Virus record (IMG/VR): IMGVR_UViG_3300025301_000060
Location: 1-31,612 of that record
Source: a virus
Strand: one strand, 5' to 3'
DNA length: 31,612 nt
Every line of letters begins with the position of its first letter. Position 1 is the stretch's first letter. Positions 22,854 through 30,229 of the stretch are shown here, in pieces. The position numbers and the translations under genes were made by a program. The notes under the pieces are model-generated. The model saw only the letters and a list, made by a program, of their open reading frames with translations, made no database searches and was not told where the DNA came from.

Positions 22854-23284
22854 GAATAGTTAGGATCGTAATCAATCCAAGTTTTATTCCAATCCCAAGC
22901 CAAAGGCGCTTCAACGTCGTTAAAAGTTTCTATTGAGTTTCCCGCATCCACCCAGGCAATTCCCGCATTTTCAAAAGCATTATCATAGTCCATTACAGCT
23001 TCGAGAATCTGGCTTTTTCTTGTTTCACTCCAAGTTAATAATTCTTGAATTGTTGTGGAGCCCACGGAATCAGAGACATCTGATAACACAATATTCCCCG
23101 CCATTTCAGGGGGGTCACTGTCCGCTACCTTAGTTTGAATTTCCTTCTGTCCTGAAGTCCATAAAATATAATGAACGGTATTCTCTAGTGCAGGCATGGC
23201 GTTTCCCTTATCCGCCCATTTAATAATATAAGAATCATCTATGTTAGTATAGTCGTTATTTGATACTACAATATGAGTGGCCAT
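22850..23284 (-). CDS. Probable tail fibre assembly chaperone-like protein, 144 aa
   Basis: A small soluble protein that begins MATHIVVSNNDYTNID. It has a central Asp/Glu-rich part, the helix LLTWSETRKSQILEAVMDYD (about 84-103) and a Trp-rich C-terminus (PLAWDWNKTWIDYDPNYS). Tail assembly chaperones have a similar R-x-x-IL helix and lie directly after a fibre gene, as here. The sequence match is loose, so it could instead be a small fibre-tip protein. It is the last gene of the leftward unit. Confidence 0.6.
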   Translation of the reverse strand: MATHIVVSNNDYTNIDDSYIIKWADKGNAMPALENTVHYILWTSGQKEIQTKVADSDPPEMAGNIVLSDVSDSVGSTTIQELLTWSETRKSQILEAVMDYDNAFENAGIAWVDAGNSIETFNDVEAPLAWDWNKTWIDYDPNYS

Positions 23285-23293
23285 AAATATTCC

Positions 23294-23950
23294 TTAGTGT
23301 TTTATAATGTAGTTAACCACCACGTAAGGTGAAAAAGTATTGTTTCCCGCTGCCGTTACCGTTCCTGTAAGTGTAGAAGCTACTGCCACAGTACCTGTCA
23401 GTGTTCCCGCCAAGGTGTGAGCATGATTGTGCCCCGTTCCTGAACCTGAATTTTCCGTGTTCCGTGGGCTTTGCGGGTGTACGAAGCCTTCTTGTTGTCC
23501 CCCTTGTCCTGGCCCTCTTCCTGGGTCGACTGTATTTTGGAACCATATTACGTAATCATGATCATGAGAGGCTAGTTGAGCCGTGGTGAGTGATGTATTG
23601 GAAATAGATCCCGTTACCGTTACCGCTTGGTTATTGGTAACAGTATTAGTTGCCGCTTGGTTATTGGTAACAGCCACGGTTACCGTATTAGCACCGCCCG
23701 TTGCCGCTAGGTTATAAGTGTTTCCATCGTATCCTTGTGGAGTTTTACCTTGTAGTTGGGGAACATTAAAAGTTGTTGATCCGTTGCCCGCTCCATAGGT
23801 ATCTCCAAGAACCACATAAAGTTCCGCATAGGTTGTTCGTGATACAGCGGTTCCGTCGCATAATAAATATCCGCTGGGAGCCGTAGTTTTTCCCCAAGGC
23901 TTGATTGTACCTACTTCGCTTCTGTTTGTAAAATCCTGTAGATTAGTCAT
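23294..23950 (-). CDS. Tail fibre protein with phage tail collar domain, 218 aa
   Basis: Residues about 12-75 form a phage tail collar domain (PF07484 type): VGTIKPWGKTTAPSGYLLCD, then SRTTYAELYVVLGDTYGAG and STTFNVPQLQGKTPQGYDG. The rest is Thr/Val/Asn-rich with short repeats (TNNQA twice, LTGTV twice), a central His-rich bend (SHDHDYV, GHNHAH) and the end FSPYVVVNYIIKH, typical of such fibres. Proteins of this kind form trimeric short fibres that contact the host surface. The gene overlaps the upstream fibre gene by eight bases. Confidence 0.9.
   Translation of the reverse strand: MTNLQDFTNRSEVGTIKPWGKTTAPSGYLLCDGTAVSRTTYAELYVVLGDTYGAGNGSTTFNVPQLQGKTPQGYDGNTYNLAATGGANTVTVAVTNNQAATNTVTNNQAVTVTGSISNTSLTTAQLASHDHDYVIWFQNTVDPGRGPGQGGQQEGFVHPQSPRNTENSGSGTGHNHAHTLAGTLTGTVAVASTLTGTVTAAGNNTFSPYVVVNYIIKH
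23623..23673 (-). repeat. 21-bp direct repeat inside the collar-fibre gene
   Basis: CCGCTTGGTTATTGGTAACAG occurs at 23623-23643 and again at 23653-23673, a 30-base period. It encodes the two TNNQA units of the fibre. Exact repeats of this length are a possible site of recombination or slippage. Confidence 0.9.
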
Positions 23951-24680
23951 TGTACTTTAGCCTCCAACCATTTGTTGAATCGTAGTATACCAAAGAAACC
24001 CCTGCACTGTTAGTTGAAATTGTCATATCGGCTGCATCTCCTTGAACTTTTTCAGCTCCTCCATCAATAGTAATATTATTGGTTCCCGCACTTCCTGTAC
24101 CATCAATGACTTTTACTTGCATTCCAATTGTAGGAGAGGCGGGTAATGTTATTGTGACTACGTCACTTGAGCAGTCAACAAAAATATTATCGCCGTCTGA
24201 GGCTGTATAAGGGGAATCACTATCAGTTTTTTCCACCCATGCTTCGCCTAATCCAGCTAAAGAAAAAATATCGTACCAGTTGGTACCATCAGTAGAAACT
24301 AAACGGTACTTACCATTTGCAATACTCATAGTATTGCCTGTAGCTCCTAATCTGGCAGTGATAGTGGCACCACCACTAATATTATTATAAAGTCCGTAAG
24401 TTTTTTGAGTTTCTGGAAATTGAATTGTCTGAGTTGCCGAAACAGTCCCTGAGAAAAGTAATGTATTTTGTCTGGCTTGGTTGTTGGCCGCGGTATCGGG
24501 TCCGTCGGCATTGGTTAATGTTATCCCAGTTCCTGTTGTAAGAGCAGGTACTGCATATACACCAGCAATAGCGAATTCAAAAACCTGGGAAAAGTTATTG
24601 TTGGTAATGGTTCCCCATGTACCTGAATTTTCCCCTGTTACTTGTAATTCCGTTCTAAGACCAGTTGAATACGTTACCAT
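23943..24680 (-). CDS. Virion protein, probably fibre-associated, 245 aa
   Basis: The N-terminus LRTELQVTGENSGTWGTITN is a widespread start of marine phage fibre or virion proteins. A beta-rich middle of Thr, Gly and Asn repeats follows (TTGTGITLTN, TITARLGATG). The segment YRLVSTDGTNWYDIFSL and a C-terminal GTGSAGTNNITIDGGAEKVQ look like strand repeats. It precedes the collar fibre, overlaps it by eight bases, and has a good TTAGGAGATTAA ribosome binding site. It is likely a stalk or base component of the same fibre. Confidence 0.75.
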   Translation of the reverse strand: MVTYSTGLRTELQVTGENSGTWGTITNNNFSQVFEFAIAGVYAVPALTTGTGITLTNADGPDTAANNQARQNTLLFSGTVSATQTIQFPETQKTYGLYNNISGGATITARLGATGNTMSIANGKYRLVSTDGTNWYDIFSLAGLGEAWVEKTDSDSPYTASDGDNIFVDCSSDVVTITLPASPTIGMQVKVIDGTGSAGTNNITIDGGAEKVQGDAADMTISTNSAGVSLVYYDSTNGWRLKYND

Positions 24681-24710
24681 TTAATCTCCTAATACCTTTT
24701 TTTAATGATT

Positions 24711-25829
24711 TTATGCAGCCTTGTCAACTTCTACCCAAACGGCTGTTTGCGAGTCATCCACTTCTTGCCAGAAGGTACCTCGTAATGTTCCTGTACTACT
24801 TGTAGCAGAAACCCCTGTTATTGTAAAGACAACATCTGTTTGAATATTCAAGGTTCCTGGGCTCGAAGTTAATAAATTTCCTGTAGCTGCATAGCTTGAT
24901 TCCTGCCCTGCATCCCCAATATTGGATGTCATGGCTTGGCCAGTAACGGTGATATCAAAATCCGCCGTTCCCGTTGCATCGCCTTCTGATGAAGTTAAAT
25001 CATTACCATCAACGTCCACATCAACATCAATGTTAATGGTTTCTTCCCCTAGAGAGGAAGTCAGTCCCGCCGCTGTGAGAGTAACATTACAGTCTCCCGT
25101 AATGGTGGATGATCCCAATGATCCAGTTGCCACTGTTCCCGTGGGATAAACACCTGGGCTGATGGCAATTAATGGAGCCCCTAAACTTACATCTAATTCT
25201 GGTTCACTAGCAGCTACAACCGTTATTGTTGCATCAGCCGTAATTGAGTATGTTCCAATACTTGTTGCTGCTTGAACACCTGATGGGAAGGCAAAAGGAA
25301 TCATGACTCCCGCGGTAGATGTTGCACCTTGTCCTGTTACTGTAATATCAACATCGGCACTCGCAACAGCGTCACCAGCACTTGCTGTCGCACTGACTCC
25401 CGTTAAAGCGTATTCAGTTGCTAAAGTCCCCCAAAGATTATCCCCCCATCCAATTATTGTTCCCGTATCGGCATTGTAGCCCCGTCCCCAACCAGATTGT
25501 GCCACTCCTCCCGCCGTTTCCTCTCCTAAAATAGCGGTAAGACCATTAGCCGTGGGACTAACATCCGCATTAGCGGTAGTAGTTACATCATTAGTATTGG
25601 AAGTGAGTGTCTGTGATTGTACGACAGTAACATTAGCAATGCCTTCTGCGATGGCATCACCAGCAGTAGACGTACCATAGACGCCAGTAAGCGTGATATT
25701 ACAATCACCCGTAATAGTGGGCGTTGCAGCGCTTGACGTAAGGCCGTCACCTGTCGCGGCAACGGGTGCGTACTCTCCCCACGCGCCACTGCCCCAAGTC
25801 TCTCGGCCCCATCCTTGTAGAGAGGCCAT
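24711..25829 (-). CDS. Beta-repeat virion or fibre-like protein, 372 aa
   Basis: It begins with a Trp-Gly patch (GWGRETWGSGAWGEYAP) and has a similar one near residue 115 (GWGRGYNADTGTIIGWGDNLWG, shortened here). The rest is made of diverged repeats of about 35-45 residues, of the type LTSSxGxxTITGDCNITLTG, rich in Thr, Ser and Val and nearly free of Lys and Arg. Such sequences build extended beta structures in phage fibres and surface proteins. It is likely a virion surface protein. I do not recognise a named family. Confidence 0.7.
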   Translation of the reverse strand: MASLQGWGRETWGSGAWGEYAPVAATGDGLTSSAATPTITGDCNITLTGVYGTSTAGDAIAEGIANVTVVQSQTLTSNTNDVTTTANADVSPTANGLTAILGEETAGGVAQSGWGRGYNADTGTIIGWGDNLWGTLATEYALTGVSATASAGDAVASADVDITVTGQGATSTAGVMIPFAFPSGVQAATSIGTYSITADATITVVAASEPELDVSLGAPLIAISPGVYPTGTVATGSLGSSTITGDCNVTLTAAGLTSSLGEETINIDVDVDVDGNDLTSSEGDATGTADFDITVTGQAMTSNIGDAGQESSYAATGNLLTSSPGTLNIQTDVVFTITGVSATSSTGTLRGTFWQEVDDSQTAVWVEVDKAA

Positions 25830-25840
25830 GATTTATTCTC

Positions 25841-26290
25841 CTATGCGATCCTTAAAATTGCAGCAGTCGCTTCAGCTGCAGGAAACGTAATTGTAAATGT
25901 TCCTGAAGTCGAAGTTTTAACTCCACCAAAATCTAAAACACAAACAGCCGCATTGGTTGTTAAACCAGTTACTGTAGAACTGTTATAAATCACGGCAGCT
26001 TGTGCAGAAATAGTCGCACTTGTGAATGAAAGATCGGGTGAAAAATCACACACAGCCGTATCAGTTGATAACACGGGAGTCACCGATGTTAATGCTCCGC
26101 CACCAGCTGAATAAGTGCCTGAGTTACTTACCTCGTCGGGTGTGTCGTAGATAGTAGTTGATTTACTTAAAGTTGCTTCACTATCAAAAAGCGCCAATTT
26201 AAAAGTGTTCCCTGTCGTTGCCGTAAAATCATGCAAAGCTTTCAGGATCTCCACTTTAAAACTGTTACAAACAGCTTGTACTATAGCCAT
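25841..26290 (-). CDS. Small virion protein, 149 aa
   Basis: It begins MAIVQAVCNSFKVEILKALH and continues with FKLALFDSEATLSKSTTIYD, a Gly/Thr-rich centre and the end VLDFGGVKTSTSGTFTITFP. I recall this pattern (a FK-EIL start, a KLALFDS strand and an LDFGG-K-T end) from a common marine phage virion protein of unknown position. It lies between fibre-like and adaptor-like genes. Confidence 0.75.
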   Translation of the reverse strand: MAIVQAVCNSFKVEILKALHDFTATTGNTFKLALFDSEATLSKSTTIYDTPDEVSNSGTYSAGGGALTSVTPVLSTDTAVCDFSPDLSFTSATISAQAAVIYNSSTVTGLTTNAAVCVLDFGGVKTSTSGTFTITFPAAEATAAILRIA

Positions 26291-26301
26291 AATAACCTCC
26301 T

Positions 26302-26955
26302 TTAGGGGTTCCTTGATTCGAGAGGGACACGAATGACGCCGTCTCTATATTCGTCCCTACGATCACGCCCCATCTCATATGTGGCAAGATTCTGTACAGA
26401 CTGATTATATTTTTTATCATATAGTTGTATCATATCTGTCGGACCTTTCAAGTATCCAAGTCCTTCTAATATACAACCATATAACAGCACGTTGGGAGCA
26501 TTTTGACTGATCCACGTGGAGGTGTTGGACGCCGATAAGTTATCAGGCATCCTTAGATATGCAAGTTCAACAGCTATGTTGGCACTTGGTGTTGGCGCAA
26601 TATAATGCGTGTCTTGATCCCAATCAGCATAATACTTAGGAGTACCCGTTGCTGTTCTATCAGGCCAATACTCTGTCATAAATGAAATATCCTTCTGTAG
26701 CAAGGTTGTTCTTACATCCGAGACAACAATTTGAAGAAATCGAGTAGCCCTCCAGTCTCCTGGAAGGGAAAGAAAAGCGTTATCTACGGTTAAATTAGCC
26801 GTATCATATTTACGGTAATAACTGAGATCCACTTCCTTAAATAATTTATTTTCAACATTCACGATGAATGTATTAATGACAGCATCCGTGAGTACATCAC
26901 TGGATGTCTCCGTGTAATTTCTTACGTTTGTTAATAAATCAGAATAATCGGTCAT
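26302..26955 (-). CDS. Probable head-tail adaptor-type protein, 217 aa
   Basis: The N-terminal helices contain YSDLLTNVRNYTETSSDVL and INTFIVNVENKLFKEVDLSY, followed by FLSLPGDWRATRFLQIVV and ISFMTEYWPDRTATGTPKYY, then IAPTPSANIAVELAYLRMP. This series matches a widespread adaptor-like phage protein (known to me from podophages such as SU10). Its role would be in the connector between portal and tail. The assignment is by recall of pattern. It overlaps the upstream gene by four bases. Confidence 0.75.
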   Translation of the reverse strand: MTDYSDLLTNVRNYTETSSDVLTDAVINTFIVNVENKLFKEVDLSYYRKYDTANLTVDNAFLSLPGDWRATRFLQIVVSDVRTTLLQKDISFMTEYWPDRTATGTPKYYADWDQDTHYIAPTPSANIAVELAYLRMPDNLSASNTSTWISQNAPNVLLYGCILEGLGYLKGPTDMIQLYDKKYNQSVQNLATYEMGRDRRDEYRDGVIRVPLESRNP

Positions 26956-27353
26956 GTTGTAGTCACTGTAACCTTTCCTACAAAACTATGCAACAAAGTT
27001 GGCTTATTGGGTTGTTGAACCCCTAACGGTTGCATACTTCTTACAAAGCCTGGATAAGACACCCCATTGGCGTAGTAGAGAGTGACAGCTTCTTGCAGTG
27101 TTTCAAAACTATTTACGTTTGTGCCAATTCGTCCCACATAGACTGTGGAATTGGCAACTTGAGGCATTGCATGTTGCAACGCTTCAAAATCAGTAGGATG
27201 ATTTTTAGGATCGATCTGAGCGGCTTTTGGCTCAAATTCACTGTAGTGAACCCACACTCCATTCCATTCCTGTACCATTTCAGTGTAAGGATAGGCCATC
27301 CCATCACGATCGGAAATCCTTTGAGCGAACTTACCGGTAGCGTATTTACCCAT
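26952..27353 (-). CDS. Conserved phage virion-module protein, 133 aa
   Basis: The protein reads FAQRISDRDGMAYPYTEMVQ and then WNGVWVHYSEFEPKAAQIDP, a pattern I associate with small proteins in the structural modules of marine phages. The remainder is soluble and of average composition. It lies between two adaptor-like genes and overlaps both by one or four bases, so it is probably made in step with them. The function is unknown. Confidence 0.7.
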   Translation of the reverse strand: MGKYATGKFAQRISDRDGMAYPYTEMVQEWNGVWVHYSEFEPKAAQIDPKNHPTDFEALQHAMPQVANSTVYVGRIGTNVNSFETLQEAVTLYYANGVSYPGFVRSMQPLGVQQPNKPTLLHSFVGKVTVTTT

Positions 27354-28048
27354 TAGTTAATCCATGTTTGCCGCGGAACCACACTATAACTAGCTTTCTC
27401 CACGTCTTCATTGGCCGCGCGCTGGAACTCCTCCTCATAGAGAGGTTTAAGTAAAGCGACACGATCTGGTTGATATTTCAATGCCATATAATAAGCCAAT
27501 CCCGCAACCATGCAGGGAATGAATCGAAATGGAATTTGTGCGTTATTCGTATAGCTGCCAGCATCAAACATACGAATTAAGGCATAATAAATAAAAGTAT
27601 AGTCACTTGAAGGTTCAGGGTACAGATAAACTGTTGGATTTATTGTTCGTTCAAAATAAAACTGTGTAGGACGTCCTGATGTTGATTTTACAGTATAATT
27701 CCAATAAGTGCTTCTGCCAATTCTCGTCATCGCAAAATCATTATTACTGCTGTCGCGCATCACACAATTGGTGATGTCAATAATGGTCTGGGTGTCCCCT
27801 CCCGTGAGCAAAGTCGCTCCTGACAAGGGATTAGTGAATCCTGCTGATGCAACAGCAATTTCTTGTTTTTGAATCGTCCATAGATTAAGGCCTCTATTCG
27901 CCCAATCGGCAAACATGATGTTAAGAGAACGGCGCGCGGTTTTTATTTCATAACCAGTACGGTCTTGCAAACCGCACCGTTCAAAAGCCTCTTCTACAAT
28001 ATCATCGATTGCAAGGTCGAAACTCGCTGTGGAAGCATATGTTGGCAT
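27353..28048 (-). CDS. Probable tail accessory/head-tail adaptor (P22 gp4-like) protein, 231 aa
   Basis: The N-terminus has DIVEEAFERCGLQDRTGYEI and TARRSLNIMFADWANRGLNL followed by LWTIQKQEI, which is the signature I know from podophage connector proteins of the gp4-like type. A central beta part (RPTQFYFERTINPTVYLYPE) and a C-terminal helical part (YQPDRVALLKPLYEEEFQRA) follow. Its size fits the family. With the 217-aa protein it suggests a complete tail connector gene set in this unit. Confidence 0.8.
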   Translation of the reverse strand: MPTYASTASFDLAIDDIVEEAFERCGLQDRTGYEIKTARRSLNIMFADWANRGLNLWTIQKQEIAVASAGFTNPLSGATLLTGGDTQTIIDITNCVMRDSSNNDFAMTRIGRSTYWNYTVKSTSGRPTQFYFERTINPTVYLYPEPSSDYTFIYYALIRMFDAGSYTNNAQIPFRFIPCMVAGLAYYMALKYQPDRVALLKPLYEEEFQRAANEDVEKASYSVVPRQTWIN

Positions 28049-28051
28049 CGA

Positions 28052-28453
28052 TTACTTCGCAATCCCCATACCACGCTTGGCTATTCCGCCTCCGCGACGT
28101 CTAATTGCTCCACCTTTCTTGTAGCCTCTGTTAAGTTCACCGATGACTCGTCTTTTCTCAGCTCTTCGATTAGGGTTCATGCGTTCTGCATCAATACGAC
28201 CTACTTCCTCTAGTAAATTCCTTCTTCCTGATCCACCTGCTTGACGCTTAATTGCGCCACCATCAGCTTTAGCAATGCCTTTTCCTCTTTTAGCGATGCC
28301 TCCACCTCGTTTATTGATAACACCTTTGCCTTTGCCACTACCAAATTTTCCGTAAGATTCATCAGCGCTTGCTTTTAGTTCTTTTGCAGTGCGAGGTTTT
28401 TTAATTCTCTCCGCAACAGACTCGTCTTTACGAGCTTTATATCCTTGTGCCAT
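28052..28453 (-). CDS. Basic Gly/Lys/Arg-rich repeat protein, 133 aa
   Basis: Strongly basic, with repeated GGGIAKRGxGIAK-type units (two pairs, about residues 51-66 and 118-133) and a helical middle (LLEEVGRIDAERMNPNRRAE). There is no metal site or enzyme motif. Such proteins in marine podophages lie next to head-tail connector genes. A role in binding DNA in the particle would suit the charge but is not shown. CAAGGAGGC before the ATG is a strong ribosome binding site inside the upstream 45-aa gene. Confidence 0.75.
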   Translation of the reverse strand: MAQGYKARKDESVAERIKKPRTAKELKASADESYGKFGSGKGKGVINKRGGGIAKRGKGIAKADGGAIKRQAGGSGRRNLLEEVGRIDAERMNPNRRAEKRRVIGELNRGYKKGGAIRRRGGGIAKRGMGIAK

Positions 28454-28454
28454 A

Positions 28455-28592
28455 TTAGCCTCCTTGGCGATTATACTTCTTCCAGGATCGTCGCTTGTGC
28501 TTATTCTTCGGCTTCGACCTAGGAGATCTTCCTATACTAGTCCTTTTTTTGACGGGTGTAAAGTATGATGAACGCGTGAATATTTGAACCAC
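28455..28592 (-). CDS. Small very basic protein with GTG start, 45 aa
   Basis: The reading frame starts at GTG at 28592, where TAG of the cold-shock gene overlaps it (TAGTG), and ends with TAA two bases before the next ATG. The protein reads [20 protein letters not shown] and goes on to SKPKNKHKRRSWKKYNRQGG, with 15 Lys or Arg in 45. A tail like KRSWKKYxxQGx is familiar to me from short proteins in marine phage virion modules. It was found by translating the gap by eye. Without it the 138-base gap would be unexplained. Confidence 0.8.
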   Translation of the reverse strand: MVQIFTRSSYFTPVKKRTSIGRSPRSKPKNKHKRRSWKKYNRQGG

Positions 28593-28795
28593 TAGCCTAC
28601 AATTTTCCTGACGTTAATTGCGTTTTCTTTCCCCTTGTTCTCCCCTATCTCGAATTCTATCTCTTCTCCTTCTGTGAGTGTGTCAATACCCGCTTTTTCC
28701 AAAGCCGATACGTGCAAAAAGACATCCTTGCCTTCTTGTTCAATAAATCCATATCCTTTGGCGGGATTAAACCATTTAATTTTTCCTGTAGTCAT
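28592..28795 (-). CDS. Cold-shock domain protein, 67 aa
   Basis: This is a whole cold-shock domain: [20 protein letters not shown] with RNP1 (KGYGFI, residues 13-18), then DVFLHVSAL with RNP2 (25-29), and the usual C-terminal strands. Cold-shock proteins bind single-stranded RNA or DNA and act as RNA chaperones. This one has the full length of bacterial CspA-type proteins and all aromatic binding positions. It is unusual inside a virion gene unit. It could modify stability or translation of phage mRNA. The upstream gap contains a plausible AGGAAACTAATG start signal. Confidence 0.95.
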   Translation of the reverse strand: MTTGKIKWFNPAKGYGFIEQEGKDVFLHVSALEKAGIDTLTEGEEIEFEIGENKGKENAINVRKIVG

Positions 28796-28809
28796 TAGTT
28801 TCCTTATAG

Positions 28810-29124
28810 TTATTTATTATTCCATTTTTCCTTGGACCTAAGTGTCCATCTCTCAAATGCTTCTTTGCTTATTTCTTTCTTTATCATCTTCGCCCCTTCG
28901 GGGAGATCCGTATGTAATGTCAATATTTCCCCGTCATCACTCAATTCCACGAGTGCTGGTCCGCAGAATGCGTTCTTTGTATAATCTGTTTCCTTTTTCT
29001 TGAGTATTCTTACTTCCTTCATGCACGAAGAGAGTGATTCCATTGGAACATACTGCGTCATTCGATGCTCACTATCATTCATATTCCCGAATATGAACAT
29101 GACGATTACGCTAATTACTTCCAT
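28810..29124 (-). CDS. Small phage protein of unknown function, 104 aa
   Basis: The N-terminal 14 residues are hydrophobic ([13 protein letters not shown]), a short potential membrane or signal segment. A soluble part follows with two Cys ([16 protein letters not shown]) that could pair, and then a Lys/Glu-rich end. The start at 29124 has GGGAGG six bases upstream and overlaps the end of the upstream gene by 14 bases. I do not recognise a family. An exported small protein is possible given the Cys pair. Confidence 0.65.
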   Translation of the reverse strand: MEVISVIVMFIFGNMNDSEHRMTQYVPMESLSSCMKEVRILKKKETDYTKNAFCGPALVELSDDGEILTLHTDLPEGAKMIKKEISKEAFERWTLRSKEKWNNK

Positions 29125-29521
29125 TATTAGCCTCCCTTAGTTTATCCTTGAGCTTCTCCACGTCCCCCATTAAACGTTCTATGTCCTGCTGCGCTCTCTT
29201 TATATTTACGGAATTACTCATCATTGACTCCATTTCTTCCTGCATATGCTCAAGCTGAGATGCCATAAATTCAATTAATAAATCCTGCTGACTATCCGCG
29301 GGCAGGGAACCTAATTCACCTCGAGGCCATTTTATGCGGAATTCCGTGTTTTTTGTAAGATCTGCCTCTGATAATGTTACACGCGTTTCTAAAGTATTGA
29401 GCCTCTCCTGGATCCCGAAAAACGCGTACACGCCAATTGCTGTGGCCGCCAATATCGAGAGAAGATTTCTCATCGGCATGCTTATTGCCGTTTTATCCGA
29501 TACATCGAGTCTGTCGTTCAT
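29111..29521 (-). CDS. Membrane-anchored coiled-coil protein, 136 aa
   Basis: A 17-residue polar start leads into a transmembrane helix (about 19-36, NLLSILAATAIGVYAFFG). A coiled-coil part, a conserved-looking FRIKWPRGELGSLPADSQQD and a second long helix rich in Glu, Met and Lys follow. This KWPRGELGSLPADS pattern recurs in marine phages in my recollection, with no known role. The ATG overlaps the stop of a 33-aa membrane microprotein (TAATG). Confidence 0.75.
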   Translation of the reverse strand: MNDRLDVSDKTAISMPMRNLLSILAATAIGVYAFFGIQERLNTLETRVTLSEADLTKNTEFRIKWPRGELGSLPADSQQDLLIEFMASQLEHMQEEMESMMSNSVNIKRAQQDIERLMGDVEKLKDKLREANNGSN

Positions 29522-29622
29522 TACAGTTTTCCCACTACAAAAATTACAAAAATTATTACTGCAATACAGCCAATTGTAACCATCGTCCAGTCAAAGTTAT
29601 CCAGTAACCTTACGCGCCGCAT
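29521..29622 (-). CDS. Membrane microprotein, 33 aa
   Basis: The frame begins at the ATG at 29622 and ends with TAA overlapping the next ATG (TAATG). The sequence is MRRVRLLDNFDWTMVTIGCI followed by AVIIFVIFVVGKL. A short positively charged N-terminus and one strongly hydrophobic helix of about 20 residues give a single-pass membrane peptide with the positive end inside. It begins inside the Cys-rich microprotein gene (13-base overlap). Candidate roles are holin-like or membrane-protein partner, and none is proven. Confidence 0.65.
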   Translation of the reverse strand: MRRVRLLDNFDWTMVTIGCIAVIIFVIFVVGKL

Positions 29623-29681
29623 GAATCACAGCCATCGTCGCAGACGCATGGATCTTGGTTGCAGGCTGGGCATTCTATCAT
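29610..29681 (-). CDS. Cysteine-rich microprotein, 23 aa
   Basis: The ATG at 29681 overlaps the upstream stop (TAATG), and the peptide is MIECPACNQDPCVCDDGCDS followed by CGA. Six Cys in 23 residues, arranged C-x2-C-x4-C-x-C-x3-C-x2-C, suggest a metal-binding knuckle. No separate strong ribosome binding site is seen, so translation would depend on coupling. Very short ORFs arise by chance, but the coupling on both sides and the Cys spacing support it. Confidence 0.55.
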   Translation of the reverse strand: MIECPACNQDPCVCDDGCDSCGA

Positions 29682-30229
29682 TACTTAGCTAGAGGATTAT
29701 TAGCTTTCTTTTTTATTTCTTGAATCTGTATGTCTTGCAATTCATTTTCTTTCAACGCAATTGCTACGTCAGTTTCAAGTTTCTTAATGGCACTCAATAA
29801 AGGGTCTAAATTTACAACTTTTGGAATTGTTGCTGTTATTCGTATAAGCTCTTCACTTAGAGCTGCTAGTTTCTTGGATAAGGGCTTAAGATCAATGTCA
29901 TCTGGTATATCCAGCATTGCCATTTCTTCTCTTACCTTTCCAATTTCCTTGAATACCAATGTTAAATCAACAGGTTTAATTTTTTCTTCCACTGCTGCTA
30001 TTCTGTCTATTAAATCCACCTTGTATTCGTTGGCATATAGTAGTACCTCATCAAACTGTTGCGTCAATGCCTTGTCCTTTTCATGCAAAGGCTTTAAATT
30101 CACTGGTTTCTTGTTCTCTATTGCATCAAGGCGTGTATTAAACTGGCCCCAGGTGTAAAAACCTCCGCCTATGGCCCCTATAACGCCAATCAGTGCAGCG
30201 TATGTAGATAATTTCTCTATTATTTTCAT
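29681..30229 (-). CDS. Membrane-anchored coiled-coil protein, 182 aa
   Basis: One N-terminal transmembrane segment (about 9-27, TYAALIGVIGAIGGGFYTWG) is followed by a long helical region with repeated patterns of the type I-x-P-V-[ND]-L-x-x-L (KPVNLKPL, KPVDLTLV, DIDLKPL, VVNLDPL) spaced by 25-45 residues. This looks like a multi-repeat coiled-coil protein facing away from the cytoplasmic membrane. The length is too great for a holin, and a spanin or assembly role cannot be told. It overlaps its neighbours by one and four bases. Confidence 0.75.
   Translation of the reverse strand: MKIIEKLSTYAALIGVIGAIGGGFYTWGQFNTRLDAIENKKPVNLKPLHEKDKALTQQFDEVLLYANEYKVDLIDRIAAVEEKIKPVDLTLVFKEIGKVREEMAMLDIPDDIDLKPLSKKLAALSEELIRITATIPKVVNLDPLLSAIKKLETDVAIALKENELQDIQIQEIKKKANNPLAK

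Noticed and set aside
23623-23673. Two-copy 21-bp repeat as a regulatory element or array
   Set aside because: It lies in the coding sequence of the collar fibre and keeps the reading frame, so it is better explained as a protein repeat.
28500-28560. Plus-strand hairpin with T-run, possible terminator
   Set aside because: The stem is weak and bulged, no plus-strand gene ends near it, and the sequence is the coding complement of the 45-aa basic protein, where the T-run is a run of Lys codons.
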